This document shows, piece by piece, positions 36,801-49,859 of a DNA stretch of 64,000 bases (position 1 is the stretch's first letter; the number at the start of each line of letters is the position of its first letter). The stretch comes from Aculops lycopersici. Lineage: Eukaryota > Arthropoda > Arachnida > Trombidiformes > Eriophyidae. The stretch is taken from the NCBI GenBank assembly GCA_015350385.1, contig WNKI01000001.1, positions 4,845,026 through 4,909,025 on the forward strand, read 5' to 3'. A program made the position numbers and the translations under genes. The notes beneath the pieces are model-generated. The model was not told where the DNA came from and made no database searches. It was given only the letters and a program-made list of their open reading frames with translations.

Positions 36801-37980
36801 AGCTTTTATATCCGCTTTCGCTTGCATATTGTACATTACTTTCTCTCTCTCTCTCAATCTTGCAAAAACGTTTACTCTCGATCTGCTAAGATTATCTCTG
36901 CATTTTTCGATTCGAATGGTGACTTTTGTATATGATCAAATTTACTTGAAGATCTTACAAGGTAAAGTCCATTATATAATTCAAATGAACCTCAGGGTCA
37001 TGCACCAAGAGGTTACCTTGTTAGCATTAGCCAACTTCTTGCCCTTTCATATTGATTGAAGAACACTTCTGATTGCCTCTTCTTCTCCATCTTTTTGCAA
37101 ACTTTTTGCACATCTTCGATCCTTTCCTCATTTTCCTGAGTTCAGGATCCTCATTTGTGTCTGCCATCTGTTGGCGCTATCCATCTGTATCCCGATGTGG
37201 CTGAACAATATACTACTCCAGCTGTTACACTTATGCCCGAGAGCCGGACGCAAGGCCACCTGTCACGGGCTCTACAGGTGCCCCAGTGATGTCCCTCTGA
37301 TGCAATTTTCTTCTTGCTCTTTCTCTCCACCTGTCTTCAGCACGTGCACATGACTTCAACATGCAACACGCACTTTTTACATATCGATATCGTTGTTTAC
37401 AAACAAGTAGCTGGCCATGTTAATCCAAATCCTTAACGAATTCTCGTGTTGTCCCAACTACACTTCTCCACCTCAAAATGTTACAACCGATCATTGTACA
37501 AATGATTCGATTGCTTTATAGCTCTCAACCCTTTGACCTGCGTTTCTATGAGTCAGACGATAGAACATTTCCTCGTTCATGTTGAGCACTCTCATTGTTC
37601 CAAAGAGAAAGTAGAACACCAGCTAGTCGAGAGGGAGTTACCTTGCAAAAGGCTGGCCGAACATAGCTTTTGAGAGTCAATTAAAGATAAAAGAGGAGAA
37701 ATTTGTACAAAAATGATATGAAATTATCATATCGCCCACTATCTTTTGCCCTAAGCTAGTTGAGTCTCGCACCGATTTGAGTCCTAGTTCGAAAGACAGA
37801 CTTCAAGGGGGGTTCTTTGAAAGTAAAGGAAATGGACATCCACGATGCCTCTCATAGGTTCCCGTTCGCCTTTGGATGACTCAATGTCGACACAAATCGC
37901 ACGTACAAACGAGAGCGCAAACAATGGGAATCAAAAATGGTGACGCTTATTTGGCTTAGATAGAGGCGGCGGTGGCGGCA

Positions 37981-38008
37981 ATTATTGTTGTCAACAGACA
38001 ACAATAAT
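37981..38008. other. Perfect 12-bp hairpin with AACA loop
   Basis: The arms 37981-37992 and 37997-38008 are exact reverse complements around a 4-base loop. Confidence 0.85.
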
Positions 38009-38361
38009 ATGAACAATAATAATGTCGACGACAACGACCAAAAGTCAACACGTTTCGTGGGACAGCAACAAGGACAATCGCAACCAATGGACTGATCGGT
38101 GGTAGACTTGATGGAGACTGGGGCAAAAAAATTGACGTCTTGGTGAAATCGATTTGAACTTTCGCACTGAGTACACATTGGAAATTAAACATCATCTCTG
38201 ATGTTCCGCTTCCTGGACATGTGAGGCGAGTTTAGTCAGCTGGTTGAATCGCAATTTTGTGCTGATTCTCTAGATGGCCCAACAGTATGAAAGCTGGCAA
38301 GTGGTTTAATGGAACTCGTGGCTCAACCACGATCAGCTAATGGGAGTTTTGTGTTGTCAAA

Positions 38362-38790
38362 TTGGTCCAATTCGACGAAGAGCAACCAAAGAGACAGTTG
38401 GTCGGTCGGTCGGTCGTAATGATTACGTTTATTTGCGCAACTGTATTCGGTAATTCCCTTGGCCATAGTAATCTCTGCGGCTCCCGGTTACTTCCACTCC
38501 GTCATAGCACTTGTTGCCTTCATCAATGTTCTTGTTGTCGCCGCTGCTGTTGCCACTTGCCTCAATGTTGATCGATGGTGATAATAGAGGTGGCGCTAAT
38601 GTCGCCAACTACTGCTCGTTGGATCCATCAACAGAGGATGAGGATGATGATAGTAATAATGATTATTATTATACCAATGATAACAACTCCAATGGTAATA
38701 AGTTGCGCTGGGTTAATTGTGATGCGCCGCTGGCTGTCGTTGGATTGGATACGACTCTTGCGGCGAGGGATGATGAGAGATCAGTCAGTG
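38362..38790 (+). pseudogene. Possible frame-disrupted membrane-protein remnant (speculative)
   Basis: Three successive frames each look protein-like. At 38362 a frame reads into a hydrophobic stretch VVMITFICATVFGNSLGH. A second frame, open at 38423-38578, encodes PGYFHSVIALVAFINVL and VAAAVATCLNVDRW before a stop. A third frame from about 38570 encodes an acidic/Asn-rich segment ending near DERSVSDLDSYC, followed by a donor-like GTGAGTG. This could be a decayed transmembrane gene, an exon with sequencing indels, or chance. No family is assigned with confidence. Confidence 0.25.
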
Positions 38791-39270
38791 ATTTAGATTC
38801 CTATTGCGTGAGTGTTGGTGTTAGTCTTAGTGTTGGTGTGTTTTTACCCTCTGTCTAAATCTTTCCTCTAATGGAAAAGAGGGAGACACAATGGAAACAA
38901 TGGCAACAGCTAGACATGATTGGATTTGTTTTGCTTAGCCGACACCAAGCACGACTCCGACGACAACGAAACAGACCACCGAGCGACCGGGCGATAGGCA
39001 ATAAATAAATGAGTAAGTCACCATTAGGGTGACATTGAAGCCCCGTAGACTTCAATGCTACCGACTTGGCCAGCTGATTTTTCGTTCCCTCTCACTCAGA
39101 GGGAGTTAGTGCCCCCGGTGAGCTAGCGACGGCGGCTGGTTGTGAGATTGTTTAGCGCGATTCAATGGCCAATTCAAAGCACAATTACAATAGCAACAGC
39201 GGCTAACCACAACAATTGCTCACGAGGCGCGAGAGAGTTTATCTCGAATTGTCGCTTTGTCGTCAGCGAT

Positions 39271-39307
39271 GTTGTTGTTGTTGTTGTTGTTGTTGTTGCT
39301 GCTGCTG
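39271..39307. repeat. (GTT)n/(CTG)n compound microsatellite
   Basis: About ten GTT units run into CTG units. Confidence 0.9.
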
Positions 39308-40747
39308 GAGCAGAAGTAGACATAGTATCGATTATAAGTAGACTCAGCATAACAAATGACACGTTGACTAACTACCTGATAGATGAGATAGATTTACCAA
39401 AAAAGACTTCTGAAGAGACTTAAGTGTTGTGTGGCGATAAGAAAAGATAAATCCACATTACAGCTAATTCGTTTCCAATTGGTAGCACCGGCGATCATTT
39501 AATAGTCCATTCATTCAATCATTAGTACCATTAAGACCTGACACAAATTGAGTTCTGTGATACCTTTCTGGCTTTTCGGCTATAACAACGAGGGTTATTT
39601 TGTATCTCTAGCAGAGTTTCAAGTTCACGCACTCGATTGTCTACAACTTTGGACTGTTGTCTGTGTGTTGTTTTGAGTAGTAGTTCATTAGTTGTAGTTG
39701 ACGTTCAAAGACCACCAGACAGAACAAAAAAAGAATCGAGGTGACAGTAGGCTCGCGCAACAACAGGTAGCCACAAAGCAGGAGGAGGAAGCTAGTGCTA
39801 GAGAGATTAATTAGGAGTGTATGACCACGAAATCCAAAGTCACGTTTTGGGTGATTCAGCAGATTTGTTAATTTAGACTTTTTGACTTCCAAAAATAAGC
39901 CTCACGTATTTGGGACTCCATATTTACTTCCTAAAAAGTAGGAATCAATCAAAAATTATTCAAAAAAAAGAAAAAATCGAGAGCGACAATTTTCATTGCG
40001 ACACGCGAACTTGGAGTTGAGGAAGAGTAGTTTGCGACAGGTAGTTGACACGCTGCACACATCCATAGATCATTTGGTGCATCTTACCTGCGATTTGATT
40101 TCAGTTGATTCGATTTATCGTCCATTCCACTCTACCCGTCACTCGCCTGCTTGTAGTTCCGCCTTTAGAAGCGGCAAGCATCGCCCCGCTTGACAACAAC
40201 ACAATCGCCTGACGTGACCTCAGTGAGATTTAAAAGTTGTCAGCATCGTACAGTGAAAGTAGGAAACGTTAGCCCAAGAAGCAAGCCATTGAAAAGAGCA
40301 ATCGAGGTTGGAATTTTATATTAAGGTTATCAACCCTCATCGTGTTTGCACGTCATAAGGTTGCCAGAGTATTAGATAGTGAGAGATCGATCTAGTTTAT
40401 CTATCTATTTGATTGTTGTAATCATCATTATTACTACAATCGATACAACGAGGAGAATTTGACACAAGCAAAGAGTAGAGAGTGGAAAGAGGGAATAACA
40501 ATTGAGTGGCAACATCCATAACCAGTGTACATGTGCGAATCTAACAGGTGGCATTTTGTAGGCAATCTAATTAATCTATTACAACAACCTGCTCCTTCCA
40601 CGAGAAGGTTATCAAGGGAACAAAGAAGGCCAATGTCAAAGGGAGTTGGTTAAAAAGAATTTTTAAATTTTATTGGATCATCAATAATCGGGCCATTCAA
40701 TTTACCTGTAACAAGGTTAATTAGGATAATTATTCAAGATTATCAAG

Positions 40748-43047
40748 ATGATCTCAATTCCAAACTCATCCCTAGAGGCGCCACTGAGCACGTTGCCCTG
40801 TTACCTGGTTAACAATTTGACAACCAATTCGGCTGAACAATGCAAGTTTATTATTGACAACGATTGCTTGGAGGAGGATTCAACAATTGATTATGTTTAC
40901 CTAGTCTATTGCGAGTTTGGCTACGAGCTCCGCTATGCAGCCATCCTATTGATTGCCCTCCTTGTGATAGTGTTGTTTTTAAACTTGAGCTCCGTGGCCG
41001 ACGAGTTTCTCTGTCCCTCGCTGCTGGCTGTTGCAAAGAATCTTCGCATGTCAGATAGTTTAGCGGTAAGTTGAAGTTAATGTCAGAAAAGAACCTGTTG
41101 GCACAGCAAGCGCTAGGTACCTGTGATAAGATAGTGAGAAACATGGAGGAGACCAAAAGAGCTAATATCTAATACTACCAAACAGGGTGTCACCTTACTG
41201 GCCTTTGGCAACGGATGTCCGGACATTTTTGCCTCACTAGCGGCCGCCTCGAGCGGGAGGCCGGAACTCATTGTAGGCGAACTCCTTGGAGCAGGTATAT
41301 TTTGTACCTCCATTGTGGCTGGCCTCATATTTATACATAGTGATTTCAAATTAGCCTGTAGGCCGCTCCTAAGAGACTCAGTCTTTTACCTGCTAGCCGT
41401 CTATTTGATGTGGTTCTATTGTTGGGACGAGGAGATAACATTCTATGGATCTCTGAGTGAGTATCAGTTATAAAAGAAAAGTTTTTCGCCCCAATAGCTC
41501 ACCTCAAGTGTATTTAACTAACCACTTGTTTTCTAATCTTATGCACATCAACCAACTACAACAAATAGCTTTCATTATCATCTATGTGATATATTTAATT
41601 GTTGCCCTAAGTGGCCAAGCTATTTACGCTAGAATGCAGGGCAACTACGCGATTTCGGAAACACAAGCTGAGAATAATTTACAAGAGAAAACTGAGATTA
41701 GTGGTGAGTAAGTAGGGTTCTGAATTCAATTCATCTGAAGTGATATATATGTAGTGTAAAACACGAACTAACAGATCTCATCACCATCCACTGCTTAGAA
41801 ATTGGTACAGGTGGACCCAAGAATCAATGAGAAGAAAGAAGCTTGCCAAGAGTGAGCCGTTGCTCGGCGATAAGAAGGTTAAGCCAACTGTGAACTACAC
41901 CGAAGGTGTCTCAACTGTCCACTTTGGCTCCGATCACTCGAGTGACGTAATGGCAACCGCCCAGCAGACGGCTAAGGAGATGCAAATATATTCCTCCATC
42001 TGCTTGAGTAACCATGGCCAAAACTCGCCAAAGGATTGCGGCCAAATTAATAAGGCATTTGTAACGAATGATGAGAAATCCTTGCATGAAATCTATGAGC
42101 TACAAACAATCTACTTGAGCCAGCAGAAGATTACCAGCCAGCCAGCCATTAAATTGGAATCAACGCATAATTTGCGCCACGACATGAACACCACGAACAG
42201 GAAGTTGACATTAAGTGAATGGGACGATTTCCTAGCTCACATTAGTCCTATTGATCCAGATAATTGGCGTCGAGCTGGAATCTTGGGCAAGATTATGAAT
42301 ATAATTAGGGCTCCATTATTGTTCATTGGAATCATCACAATCCCGGTGGTTGATCGTGAGAAGCGGCTCAGCAACTGGTGTCGATTGCTCAACACGTTAC
42401 ACTGTATAACAGTGCCTCTATTCATGGTTATAGCTATAAAGATAGATGAAAACTGGACCGTATTCGGCGTAACCCTAAGAGTGATGCTCCTTATCCCTGG
42501 CGCCATCGTTGCCATATTTGTGTTCAGAACCACCAGTGCCCACGAGCAACCAAAGTACCATGCAGCATTCGCCTACTTTGGTTTCATGATGTCTATCCTG
42601 TGGATCTACCTTTTGGCTTCGGAGATTATTAGTCTACTCAAGACAGTAGGAATTATATTTGGCATGACAGATACGGCCATTGGATTGGGCGTGTTGGCTT
42701 GGGGAAATAGTCTTGGCGATATTGTGGCAAATATAAGTTTAGCTGACGCTGGCTACCCACGAATGGCACTCGGGGCCTCGATTGGAGCACCACTTCTAAA
42801 TCTCCTATTGGGTTTTGGACTTTCGTTTACATTGAGCCTGGAACCTGGACAAGTTTCTCCAGTTGTATACTCACCCACAATCACATTGCTTTGCTCAACC
42901 CTGACGATTATATTGATATCGCTCATGCTATCAACTCTAGTTCCGGCCGAGAAATCTCGACGCCCCTTCGGCTACATGTTGATTGCAAGCTATGGTATAT
43001 ACTTTGCACTAGCTGTCTGTCTTGAGACTGGTTTAATAAAATTTTAA
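40748..43047 (+). CDS. SLC8B1: NCLX-type sodium/calcium exchanger (SLC8B1)
   Basis: Four exons give 654 codons: 40748-41065, 41186-41456, 41569-41707 and 41811-43047. Introns are 120, 112 and 103 bp, all GT-AG; donors at 41066 and 41708 read GTAAGT. The protein should exchange Na+ (or Li+) for Ca2+, mainly at the inner mitochondrial membrane. The Cys-containing lumenal N-terminus (EQCKFIIDNDCLEE, YCEFGYE) matches NCLX. Exon 2 holds the alpha-1 repeat GVTLLAFGNGCPDIFASLA. Exon 4 holds the alpha-2 repeat GNSLGDIVANISLADAGYP. A hydrophilic loop of about 170 residues separates the two hydrophobic halves. Joining exons 3 and 4 at GA|GTAAGT and CAG|G keeps the frame (E-W-T-Q-E-S). It is one of only two genes here with visible introns. 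Subcellular targeting is inferred from the family. Confidence 0.93.
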
Positions 43048-43292
43048 GCATCATAATAACTGCAAATTTAAATCAGAATTAAAAAGGTGCCGCCCAAACC
43101 AATAGCTGGTGCAACTCAAATCCAGATGGAGCCAAAGATGATAGTTTCTCGCAACCTTCGAGAAAATCCAGTTCTTTTATGTATCTAATTAACTTTCAAC
43201 TATGATCTAGATCGGACTGTCGACCGCATCATGGCTACCACAGTTGGTAGCAACAGGTGAGCAACACCAAAGCAACAACGGCAAATAATAAT

Positions 43293-43312
43293 CACCTGTG
43301 GGCGGACAGGTG
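43293..43312. promoter_or_regulatory. Palindromic pair of CACCTG/CAGGTG E-boxes
   Basis: CACCTGT and ACAGGTG face each other across GGGCGG. The layout suits binding of a dimeric or paired E-box factor. Function is inferred. Confidence 0.3.
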
Positions 43313-46300
43313 TGAGCCGACGCAACTCAAGTCTTGGCAAGTCACTGATACCATGCAGAGCACCCTCTGATGCAACGCTTAATCAAGCGTCATTTATTGC
43401 GCTTACTATCGAGTCCATCTTGCCGCAGGGTTAACCTCGCGGCTTTGGTTATTTAGCAGTCGTTGGTGGCATCATCATCAACAGCAGCAGCAGTAACTGT
43501 ATCAACTACTGCATCAACGTTCTTAGTGCCTTGAAAACTGAAACTGATGATTGTAACACTCTGAGATCGCAAGCCAAACATTCATCCATCCAAGTCTTGG
43601 CTATTGATTGTCTTATGTGGCTTTCTCCCTCGAGTTCGCAGTCAAGATCAATGGCTAACTTTCTGTCTTGTCTTGTTTCGGGATTTTGAACTCTCGGTGG
43701 GATTCCAACGGAGCAAGGCCATGTCTTTAATGTGCATCTTGGAGGGGGTTGAAATGATGGTGAAAGTTTCTGTTACGATTCTGGATAGGGAGACAGGTAA
43801 AGTTGACTGGAAGATGAGGAGTCAAGTTGGCGGCTTACTAGTCATTGCTGAGGACATACGAGTTGATAGTGTGCCTAGACGGTACAGTGTATGCATGTTG
43901 CTCTCACTGCGCATTTAATACAGTTAAAGAGGCCAAGTTTCAAGTTTGCAGCGGGTTCAATAAGGTAGCACTGTAGGTGTAACAGTTGTCGTCGTCGTCG
44001 TCTTCTCGTCGACTCGGCGGCGGCGGTGACAACCGTTGCTTCTCCGTTTAGTCCATATGCCTGGCGTCTTAGTTGTGTAAGATGGTATTACTTGGCAAGC
44101 GACAAGTTTTCCATGAATACATTCACCTGCGCTGCTCAAGTTTAGAAACCAAGCTAAAGTTACCGCCACATGTGTTGCCTGAGTTCAAATTGGTTCTATT
44201 TTATGCGACTTATTAGAGTTTGTTATTGCTTTCTCTATTGCTCGAACTGCTTTCGCTTTCTCCATTACTTCACCAAAAGGGGATTGCTGGTGCTAAGATC
44301 ATATCATCACCTCATGGAGGTGAGCTTAAAACTAATGTTGTTGTTGTTCTATTAATATGGATATTTGGCCACTGAAGTTTTTTTTCGTCCCTTCAATGAA
44401 CTAGATGAATCTGTGCCAGTCATCCATCTCAAAGCTGTCCAATCCTGTCAAGGGGAAACATTTTATTTGCTCAAGATCAAGACTACTTTCGCTCTCCCTG
44501 AGCATCGAGGCACAAGCTAGAAGCAATTCATTTGGCCATGACGTATCTTGTCGGCTTCAACCCATGAGTGGGACAATATCCATTTGAAATAGACATCGAA
44601 AGTAAAAATATTCTTGTCAATCGCTCACAAGCTTGAAGGTCTAGCATCCTCACCAAACCTTAACAGCCTCTCCGATCCCAATTGACGCTGTTTGTTTTTC
44701 TTACAGTTCAGTTGTCTTCACTCTTGCTGTCACAAAAATAATGTGTTAAGGTTGGCCTGACTGCTAGAGTTAACTCTTAATCGTGTGGCGACCCATAAAA
44801 CATGAAGCTACTGACTCGACTAGTCTCACCTAGTAATTAGCGGTTAAACCTCTACTATACCCTAGTGTGTTTGGCTCGGTAAAGGTAGTGGTAGTCTGAG
44901 TAAAGTTGATCTTGATCGTGCGCGCACTAGTTTTGAGCGCGAGTCAGCGCGCGAATTAGTGTCAATGTTGGTCTATCTCTTAAGAGGTGCAATCTTAGAG
45001 GTCTGCCTATTTGCTTCTGCTGAGATTTATTCAGGCTAAATTAGAATAATTGTGATAAATATTGTGTAACTACCAAGTGGAAAGTTAGTTTTATTATCTC
45101 CAAGAGTAGATAGCAACAATAGTGTCACTGCTGACACAGAGAAATGGAAATCTCTCGTCCTTGTGCCCATAACACGAGTCTCTAGTATTGGGCAGAAAAG
45201 TTCGCTGGATCATAATTTGTTCGCTTGTTGCTTCCCCCAACTCGTCGGTGCGTGCAAATTTCTAGGCGCCTCACTCAAAGAGTTTAATGCATATGTTGCG
45301 ATTGCGCTATGGACACTGCTCTCGGCCTCTTAGAGTGGAGCTGAAAAAAGTGGGGGAAAAATTATATGTTTTTGAACCTATGCCCATCTCCATTACCAGA
45401 ACCAACACACAAACACAAATGCAAGGATCCCAATCAAATGAATATAGTTTGCTACTTCTTGTTGCATTAAGTTATATGAGACTTCGAAAGAGAGTAACTC
45501 TCTCCCTCTCTTACACAAATAGTAGATTTTTCCTCAGGTATGTTTATATATCTACTTGAGAAGCTTTAACAATTTAGATTCTGACTATTATCTAGTTGAA
45601 AATCTTACCCTCGCTCAGATTTGCCATCAAATTCCACCTCCGCAAACAATAATATCGCCGAAAGCAAATGACAGTGGACGTGATAATATTGAAAATCAAG
45701 CGAGTAGATTTTAGCAAGGAAACAAGTCGAGTCCAGCTGTTAGTTTTAGTAAAATAAAATGAAAGAAAGGAGGAAAGCTGAGTAAAGGAATGATAGGTTT
45801 AATTGCAATAAATTAGATAAAAGACTAATATCTTGATGCAGGTGATAAGTGTCAGCACTCAAATAGCTCAGCTGAAAAGAAGAGAATGAAAAACCAAGAA
45901 TTCAAGTCCATCAGCTGAAACAATCAATGCAGGTAGGACTACTGAAACTAGCAGTTAGTTATTGAGATAGTGAGTAACCATTAAGCTACAAGTAGCGAGT
46001 GATGGAACCAAGCGTAACCTGCAAGTGACACTAGTTGATTGTGTTCTTTTTGGAGCACATACACATAAAACAAATACACTGTTTCCAAATCTAACCACTG
46101 AAAGGCGAGGATTCCGCATGGACAAAATGCCTCTAGTTCCCTGATCATCAACTAACTTTAGTTTCACAACAAATGCTCATCGCCTCGCAAGCTAAGTTGC
46201 AATTTCTGAGCTCAAACTTCTATCTGCAAAAGCGAATTCATTTGAACACATAACAAAGTCAAAATCTTCGATGTCAACAATAACGACAACAGCAACAACA

Positions 46301-46996
46301 ACGACGATAGCCACCGCTACTGCCACCACCGCTACGAAAACTTCAAAGTTAACCATCGTCAGGTGGATAGCGAACGGTAATCAGCAAACTGACTATCTAA
46401 CTTAGTGACTGACTTGCTTGACACCGACCGCTCAAATTAGCCTAAATAAGTTTCGGCAACTTTGGACCAAGAGTTCGCCGATCGCTGGCGTCAAGTTCAT
46501 CAGTGGCCATTTAGACCGAGGCAACTAGAGTGGCAGAGGCGATGAAACGGGGCGGCAAAGTCAAATGAATTGAGAGAAAGAAGAAGAGGACGACGACGAC
46601 GAGTTTGACTATCACGAACTCAGTGACTATTCGGCAAAAAGTTACCTTGAAAGGAGCAAGTATAAGAGATAAGCAAAAGCAAACTACCAAGAGAGCAAAA
46701 CTCATATTCTCTCTCTCTCCTCTCCACTTCTCTCATTCAAGCTTGCTGCCATCCAAGTTAGTTAGACAGTGAGTCAGATTTGCCCGTTGCTTTCGACTCA
46801 CTGAACTCTCGCGAGGTAGGGAAAGAGACCCTCCATAGAGTTTCACTTGAGGAGTTGCACTTGCGACTAGTGCACGCATTTGGGAAATACTTTGCTAAAT
46901 GCAAGTAGGTTGTTGTTGCTGCTTCTTTTGACTTTAAACAGAGTGGATTTAAGGAGAAAAATTTGGAAATGCAGCCAAGTTACCGATAACTAGTAA

Positions 46997-47023
46997 ACTC
47001 ACTCACTCACTCACTCACTCACT
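46997..47023. repeat. (ACTC)n tetranucleotide microsatellite
   Basis: Six to seven tandem ACTC units. Confidence 0.9.
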
Positions 47024-48720
47024 AGATAGCTAACTTGCCCGCAACACACCGATGCCAAACCAAAGGCAAGTCCAACTAACGCTCTCCCATCTGCTGTCCC
47101 TCCCAATCTAAACTTAACCCATTGGTGATACCAATGTTAGAGTAGGAGGTGGTTTTTGTGTCCATGTGCATTGACAAGCTTAATTCAGACACTAAGTCCA
47201 GGTTTAAGTCCAAGAAAAGAGAGTGAGACATATACACAGTCACTCAAGCACCTGTGAGCTTGGCAACGGTCACGACTACCTTAGCCAATCGTACAAAGCG
47301 GATAGCCACTGGCCACTAACCACAGAAAAGTGAGACACATAGCCACTGAAGTGGGAGAAAGGTGATTTTATTGACTGGGCTCCAACTGGGCGAATACCAA
47401 TACAATCGCCACACGTATCGCATATTCCTTGAAACTTACTGACACCGCCGGCGCCGCCAAATATCTAGCGACAAGATAGACAAAGCTAGACACCAAATGG
47501 CCACTATTCTCCTAACAACACAATTGACGATTGCAAGTTGAATCACCACCACCATCGACATCAACAACAGTAACAGCAAATTCGTAACAATGATGATAAT
47601 TTGAACTGGTTATATAATTGTGAGCAATAGATGAGTTGGTGTCTCTTGCTTTTAATTCATAGAGTTCGCTCCTTATATTGAACTGACAAGTCTTCAAGCT
47701 AGAGAGCATCAATTCAAGCGAAACCTACAGAAAAACTCCAAATCCAACTCACATTCATAAAGAGAGAAGAAAAAATAGACAGACACTTGCAGATGAATGA
47801 GAGAAACTCGCATTCAATGATGCAATCTTTGTAAGCACTCTAACTGCGAACGCTACCATCACTACCGCCGCCACCACACTCTCGCCCCCAATAAAGTGGG
47901 AGCAAAAAAGCAAAGGAACAAATTGAAGGAACGAGCAAATGAGCAAGCAAAGCAAGTGAACGAGCGGGCGAGCGAGAGAGCGAGCGAACGAGAGAACGAA
48001 CAAAATATACAGACGGAGAAAGATTTCATGGCAAAGAGAGCTACCACATTCAAATTGTAAAGGCTTTTAAATGAAGGCTGAAGCGCCAATATTAGTAGCG
48101 GCGAGGGCTAAGCTTCACGATAACATCAACAACAACGTCGACGACGTCGGCGCCGATGTATCCCAATAGCAAAGGCGTGAACAACCGCCAAGAGAAATCA
48201 CTGCATTTTTTACATTAAAATTTGTTATCAGAGAAGAGAAGTTTGACAGAGAAGAGGACAATAATAATTATTCTATTTGCACCAAGAGCATCTATCAGCA
48301 CTATCAACGCCAACATTGGCACAACAAACAGGGGAAGAGAGGAGAAGAGTTCGCAAATACACTTACCCAGTAACGACCATTGCAAACTATTGTTAGAGAT
48401 CATCAGACAGGAAATTCCCCTTCATTACTAATTTCGATTGGCTCAGAACAAATGCCTGTTCGTGGTTCATAGTCAGCACCACAGACGTCAATCCCAATAT
48501 CATAACTATCATCTCTCTTCTTTTAATACCCATCTGTTGGAGTATTATATTGTCTCTTCTGCTCTCTTACAAGATTATTTTGGAACATTATAGCTATTAT
48601 CAATTCAAGATACCTAATTTCTCCTAACGCTATTAGTATCACTAAAATCATTTCAAACATAATTATACAAGGTGTATATTATTAACAAAAAGGCCTAGTA
48701 TAGATAGAGATAGTAGAAGA

Positions 48721-48740
48721 ATCAGGTGATTCCACCTGAT
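48721..48740. promoter_or_regulatory. Palindromic E-box pair upstream of N-WASP
   Basis: ATCAGGTG and CACCTGAT form a perfect 8-bp palindrome with a 4-base spacer, 179 bp before the N-WASP ATG. A promoter role is plausible but unproven. Confidence 0.35.
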
Positions 48741-48918
48741 CTAATTTGACTCACTGTCCTCTATTCGTCATCGAGATCAATCTATCCTTAGAGAGTATTT
48801 ATATTTTGGATTGAGACAAAACAAACTAGCAGTGGTCCACATGCTTTTTATCATTTGTCCACAACAACCCCATTATTATTATTTCTTTGTTCGAGACTAG
48901 AAAGCAATATCCTCTACT

Positions 48919-49827
48919 ATGCATTCCAAGCAGCAAAACAACACCAACTATCCCTCGCTATTACTCAATCAAAGCCAAAATGCTCTCGTATTCAGTCTAC
49001 TTGGCAAGAGGTGCTATACACTGGCCACGGCTGTTGTACAACTAGTCCTGACTGAACCATCTTCCCTAAGCAAATGGTCACTCAAGACTACTGGGGTTGT
49101 CTGTTTTGTTAAAGATCATCCAAGGAAATCTTATTTTATCAGAGTTTACGATTGTGATAAGAGAACATTAACATGGCAACAAGAGATCTATCCCTCATTT
49201 GAGTATCGAACTCCACGTCAATATTTTCACACATTCGAGGCTCACGATTGTATAGTTGGCCTAAACTTTGCTAGCGAGCAGGAGGCACAGATATTTAAGG
49301 AAACGATATTAGGTAAACTTAAGGATAGAGAAAAGAGGAGAACTGACCGAGTGCGTCCTAATGGAACACACCTGGAGCCATCGTCTGTGTCATCTAATCA
49401 TAGTTCCTTCAATGGACATAGTGATATTAACAATGGAAATCATCACAGAACTGCATCACATGCAGTTCCATCAAGTGGTTATTTCGTAAACGATGGTCAG
49501 CAAAATGGATCTAGTCAGAGACTTCAGCATGCCACCTCGGCTCGATTGAGGCCAACCTTAAGTGGAGCCACTCCGAGCATACCTGTATCAACACTACAAA
49601 AATCTCAATCGGCTCTACTTAACAACTTCAATAACAATCAAACGCCACTAAGCAACAGTGCCATGAGGAGCGACAAGAAGAAGTTGAACAAGAGGGACAT
49701 TGGCTTGCCAACAAACTTTCAGCACGTCACTCATGTTGGGTTCTCGTCGCAAACTGGTTTTGATCTAGAAAATGTGAATCCATCCATGAAGAAGGATTTG
49801 CAAAAACTGTTTTCGAACAACGATCAA

Positions 49828-49859
<32 letters not shown>

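Larger units (their letters stand above)
36801..40747. other. Non-coding interval between SLC17 and NCLX genes
   Basis: No intact gene recognised. It contains a (TC)n tract right after the transporter stop, a hairpin at 37981-38008, a (GGTC)n run at about 38398-38416, a possible broken membrane-protein ORF at 38362-38790, and a (GTT)n/(CTG)n repeat at 39271-39307. Confidence 0.55.
43048..48918. other. 5.9-kb interval without a recognised gene
   Basis: Only short unsupported frames, some from simple repeats. It contains E-box palindromes at 43293-43312 and 48721-48740, an (ACTC)n repeat near 46997, and scattered CAGGTA/CAGGTG sites (43795, 45535, 45842, 45933, 46362). It may hold the N-WASP promoter at its right end. 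Confidence 0.6.

Noticed and set aside
43604..43918. 104-codon + frame
   Set aside because: No recognisable motif, no flanking splice signals of note, composition not distinct from surroundings.
3340..48780. tRNA, 5S and U-snRNA genes
   Set aside because: A visual search for the tRNA B-box and snRNA core sequences on both strands found no convincing match; a covariance-model scan would be decisive.
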